A stretch of DNA of 64,000 nucleotides, taken from the NCBI GenBank assembly GCA_964019425.1, contig OZ025788.1:682001-746000 (forward strand), written 5' to 3'. Position numbers and translations under genes: made by a program. The notes under the pieces are model-generated. The model was not told the DNA's origin and ran no database searches. It worked only from the letters and a program-made list of their open reading frames with translations. Numbering within the stretch: the first letter of the stretch is position 1; each line of letters starts with the position of its first letter. The DNA comes from Flectonema sp. DT1601 (Eukaryota > Euglenozoa > Diplonemea > Diplonemida > Diplonemidae). Positions 61,689 to 64,000 of the stretch are shown here, in pieces.

Positions 61689-62126
61689 CAATCAATAAAT
61701 CGTAAAGACATCAAACGAATAATGGCTTTGTTTCGTGGTTAAAATTAAATAATCTTTCTTCAGACCATTCCCCTTACCCGACCCTCTTCAGCGAAGAAGT
61801 AAAGGGAACACTGCGGTGTCAGGCCTGTCCTGCTTATCGTGTCTGCCCTTCTCAGCGAAGGGACCACGTCAACATGGACTACTTCTCTTACCATTTAACA
61901 CAGTCCCTCTATATAAATATCAATGAACGCGGGATACTAACTAATGAGTGGTGCTGAGTTATGTTTAGGGAGGTGAATAATAAGAAAAAATATTTAAAAA
62001 AAAAGTTCCTACTCATTTAGTTAGGCATTTCGGTATTTTAGCTATATTAGCGGGGGAATATCATAAAAAATGAAATAAATAAATAAATAAACAATCAATC
62101 AAGTATATCGTAAGGACATCAAACGA
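61689..62126 (+). repeat. Pair of imperfect 31-32 bp direct repeats
   Basis: The segment at 61689-61719 recurs at about 62095-62126 in the same orientation, roughly 405 bp apart. Both contain CGTAA, then one variable base, then GACATCAAACGAA, preceded by a similar CAATCAA stretch. About 28 positions agree. Origin unknown: a local duplication or the ends of an unrecognised element. Confidence 0.55.
61782..61862. other. Three consecutive hairpins in 81 bp (possible structured RNA)
   Basis: Perfect short inverted repeats follow one another: TCTTCAGCGAAGA (61785-61797), ACACTGCGGTGT (61808-61819) and CCCTTCTCAGCGAAGGG (61846-61862). The first and third share CAGCGAAG in loop and arm, and a CCC/GGG pair may close the first. 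The segment is more GC-rich than its surroundings. No known RNA family, Sm site or Pol III box could be recognised. Confidence 0.4.
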
Positions 62127-62349
62127 ACGTTGCTGTATATTATGAGTGCAAGGCAACTCTCAGCAACAGAGGACCCAATCATTAATTGCGACTACAAGCA
62201 AGTTCATCGACATTAACAAACAACGACAATAACAACTTCAAAAAAGAAAAAAACGACAAACAAACGGTACATAACTGGATATCGTAAAAATTGTGTGGGG
62301 AAAGCACTATGCTAGGATATCTGAGTGGCGCAGCAACAACGATTAAATG

Positions 62350-62386
<37 letters not shown>

Positions 62387-62560
62387 AATCGAATAAAATA
62401 AGTTAAGCTTTTTTTTTTTTTTTTTTTTTTGAACCAATGAGTAGTCATTAAAATAACTAAGAAATAAAACAACCTATTACCGTGTTTTTTTTTTTTTTTT
62501 TTTTTTGTTTTTTTTAAATTTTTTTTTTGTTGTTTTTTTTTTTTTTTTAAATTTTTCTTC
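62350..62560. repeat. Cluster of long homopolymer tracts
   Basis: A34 (62350-62383), T22 (62409-62430), T22 (62485-62506) and further short T runs to about 62548. The A34/T22 pair can fold back on itself. This could be an assembly-prone low-complexity site. Confidence 0.9.
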
Positions 62561-63340
62561 GACACAGCAAAAAAAGAATACCAATCTAAATCACATCGTT
62601 TTAGGTTTCAAAAGTTTCTCTATTTTTAAATGAGTAGCTCATTACTTCACCTTGGAGCTGACAACTATGAAACTTCGCCGAAAAATTAAGACTTTCAGGA
62701 AGATAGAAAACATGTGAGTATTTTGATCTGATGGCTGGCTGTTGCTTTGAGTAGATATTTATTAGCTATTTCAATAATCATGGTTGCAGTACCTTATGTG
62801 AGATCTATTAAAGATAAATGACTGAAATCGAAAAAAAAAAGAAAAATATGGGCTCACAAAAAAAAAATATCACTTTTTAGTAGGCGCATTGCTCTACTTT
62901 CCCCCATCCTCGTCATTATTGCGTACGGATTTACATCTTATGCGTTTCTTGTTAGTCAATATTTGAGCTACAATAATCGGGAGTTTTTTTTTTTTTTTTC
63001 TTTTGTTAGAATGTGAGCTTGTTATAAAATACACTAAAATCGTGAATTTTTTTAAAAAAAAAAAAAATAGTGTAAAAAAAACACATTCTGTTTTCTGCTG
63101 TCCCATTTTACGCCGTGAATTGCATAGCTTCATTGGAAATGGTCAATCCTTACAGGTTGAAAACAAAAGCAACGAAGAAATGATCAGGAGGGTAAATTGA
63201 TAACCGTATTATCATTTCAAGCTCAAAGGAACAAGGGGGGGAGTGGAGAAGAGTAAATAAATAAAACACCATTTTTTCTATTCCATTATATGAAACATTT
63301 CTTCATGCATGAAATAATCACGCGCGTCAAATTCCACCAC

Positions 63341-63518
63341 ACCACGAAAGAAAATAAAAAACCCGGAACATGACCGGGCGCCTTTCACCCCCTAACTGTC
63401 CCAAGCATTAATATTGAGGGGACTACTGAAGGCATAAAAAGGGAGTCACAAAAGTTAGGCAACATGAATAACTGTACCAATGTGTAAGGAAGAGACTCAA
63501 AAGGAAGCTCAAACGAGA
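63341..63518 (-). repeat. Conserved structured element, copy B
   Basis: Homologue of copy A at 42674-42824, same strand. It has the same block order (TCTCGTTTGAGCTT, CTTACACATTG, GTTATTCATGTT, TTTTGTG, CTTCAGTAGTCCCC, GGGACAGTTAGGGGG, T run, TTTCGTGGT) plus an extra hairpin, CCCGG-TCATGTT-CCGGG (63362-63378), directly followed by six Ts, which looks like an RNA 3' end or terminator. No coding frame lies within 480 bp upstream in the window, so here it is not obviously a 3' UTR. Confidence 0.6.
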
Positions 63519-64000
63519 CGTGCTGTAGACGTTGTTAAACTTAACAATAAGGGTTAGTTCGGGGCAAAAAAAATATTTCTATGGGCTCCTTAAATGTAAA
63601 GAGACACTTTTAAGAGCTCACATTTTGGGCGCTACACACCGTCGAAAAAAAAAAAAAAAATTGAACAATAATAATAATAATAATTTAACAACTAAAAAAA
63701 ATTAATTCATCTTCTGAGTGATATGCGTAAATCGAAAAGTGGTGATCGACAACAAACACTATCGCACCTTGAGACGTAGATAAGAACGCTCAGATTACCT
63801 TCTTCGGAGCGGCATAAAAAAAGTGTGAAATGTGGGCCAGTAGGCGTTTAATGATACATACAACAGAAATTACTTTTTTTTTTTTTTTTTTTTTTCTTCA
63901 ACAAAAAATTTACCTTAAAACTGTGAAGTCAAAGATTTCTCTGAGGGTTTAAAAAAAAAACAAAACAAAAATGCAAAACTTTTTTTTTTTCGAGAAAATT

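Larger units (their letters stand above)
59066..64000. other. Gene-free region, 4.9 kb, rich in A and T tracts
   Basis: No gene can be supported on either strand; open frames are mostly encoded by homopolymers. Long tracts include A at 59421-59439, A at 59490-59511, A34 at 62350-62383, T22 at 62409-62430 and T22 at 62485-62506, and T at 63873-63895. It also holds three clustered hairpins (61782-61862), a direct repeat and element copy B. As it lies upstream of the first gene of the minus-strand array, it is the best candidate in the window for a transcription start or strand-switch region. Confidence 0.5.

Noticed and set aside
62182-62565. 127-codon minus-strand ORF of Lys and Phe runs
   Set aside because: It is encoded by poly-A and poly-T tracts and has no plausible protein sequence.
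1-64000. CRISPR arrays, bacterial operons, rRNA genes, spliced-leader or 5S repeats
   Set aside because: Nothing resembling these was seen. The coding minisatellite is the only long tandem array.

Overview
This window is nuclear DNA from a protist that I place in Euglenozoa, most likely a diplonemid or a close relative. Three independent signs support this. (1) The cytochrome c gene at 475-869 encodes the single-cysteine haem motif AGQCH instead of CxxCH, a recognised euglenozoan peculiarity. (2) All 24 genes I can support lie on the minus strand across about 58.6 kb, like the directional arrays that kinetoplastids and diplonemids transcribe polycistronically. (3) Many start codons sit 10-20 nt downstream of a pyrimidine-rich tract ending in AG, as expected of spliced-leader trans-splicing. 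Ten short cis-introns also occur, which argues against a trypanosomatid. No spliced-leader gene, rRNA or tRNA was found. Species identity is inference.

Layout in transcription order (right to left). 59.1-64 kb is gene-free, rich in long A and T tracts, with hairpins, a direct repeat and one copy of a conserved element. Then come an intact-looking adenylate cyclase (56.8-59.1), a receptor tyrosine-kinase-like protein (51.5-54.8), a membrane-anchored MAP3K-like kinase (48.5-50.3), an alpha/beta hydrolase with membrane helices (45.0-46.7), a degenerate cyclase paralogue (42.9-44.6), an FHA-PBZ-PBZ-SWIM-DNA ligase fusion (40.0-41.9), a zinc-ribbon protein (38.6-39.8), a Cys/Gly-rich protein with a basic tail (36.9-38.3), an arginine methyltransferase (35.0-36.1), a tail-anchored SET/MYND protein (33.6-34.7), RRP15 (32.6-33.5), a beta-lactamase-fold/PAN surface protein (29.3-32.2), an MBL-fold hydrolase (27.7-28.6), an Mpv17 family protein (26.8-27.5) and a surface protein with about 144 PTAV-type repeats (21.9-26.2). 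A 6-kb gene-poor stretch follows, holding a decayed piggyBac transposon with its terminal repeats and TTAA target sites. The left part has a POLR2M-like protein, an acyltransferase-3/carboxylesterase fusion, a CHASE-domain pseudo-cyclase, an EamA transporter, a GT61-like glycosyltransferase, a zf-PARP/HMG/PBZ chromatin protein, a tetraspan protein, a small acidic protein and cytochrome c. A possible plus-strand gene end at 1-147 would converge on the array.

Themes. Sensing and signalling dominate: three cyclase-domain proteins, an RTK-like receptor, a MAP3K-like kinase and three large surface proteins. Two proteins carry poly(ADP-ribose)-binding PBZ fingers, and one of them is fused to a DNA ligase, which suggests ADP-ribose-guided strand-break repair. 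The cis-introns share an almost invariant signature (GTATG at the donor, A-rich ...ACAG with mostly AACAG at the acceptor) that differs from the pyrimidine-rich trans-splice acceptors.
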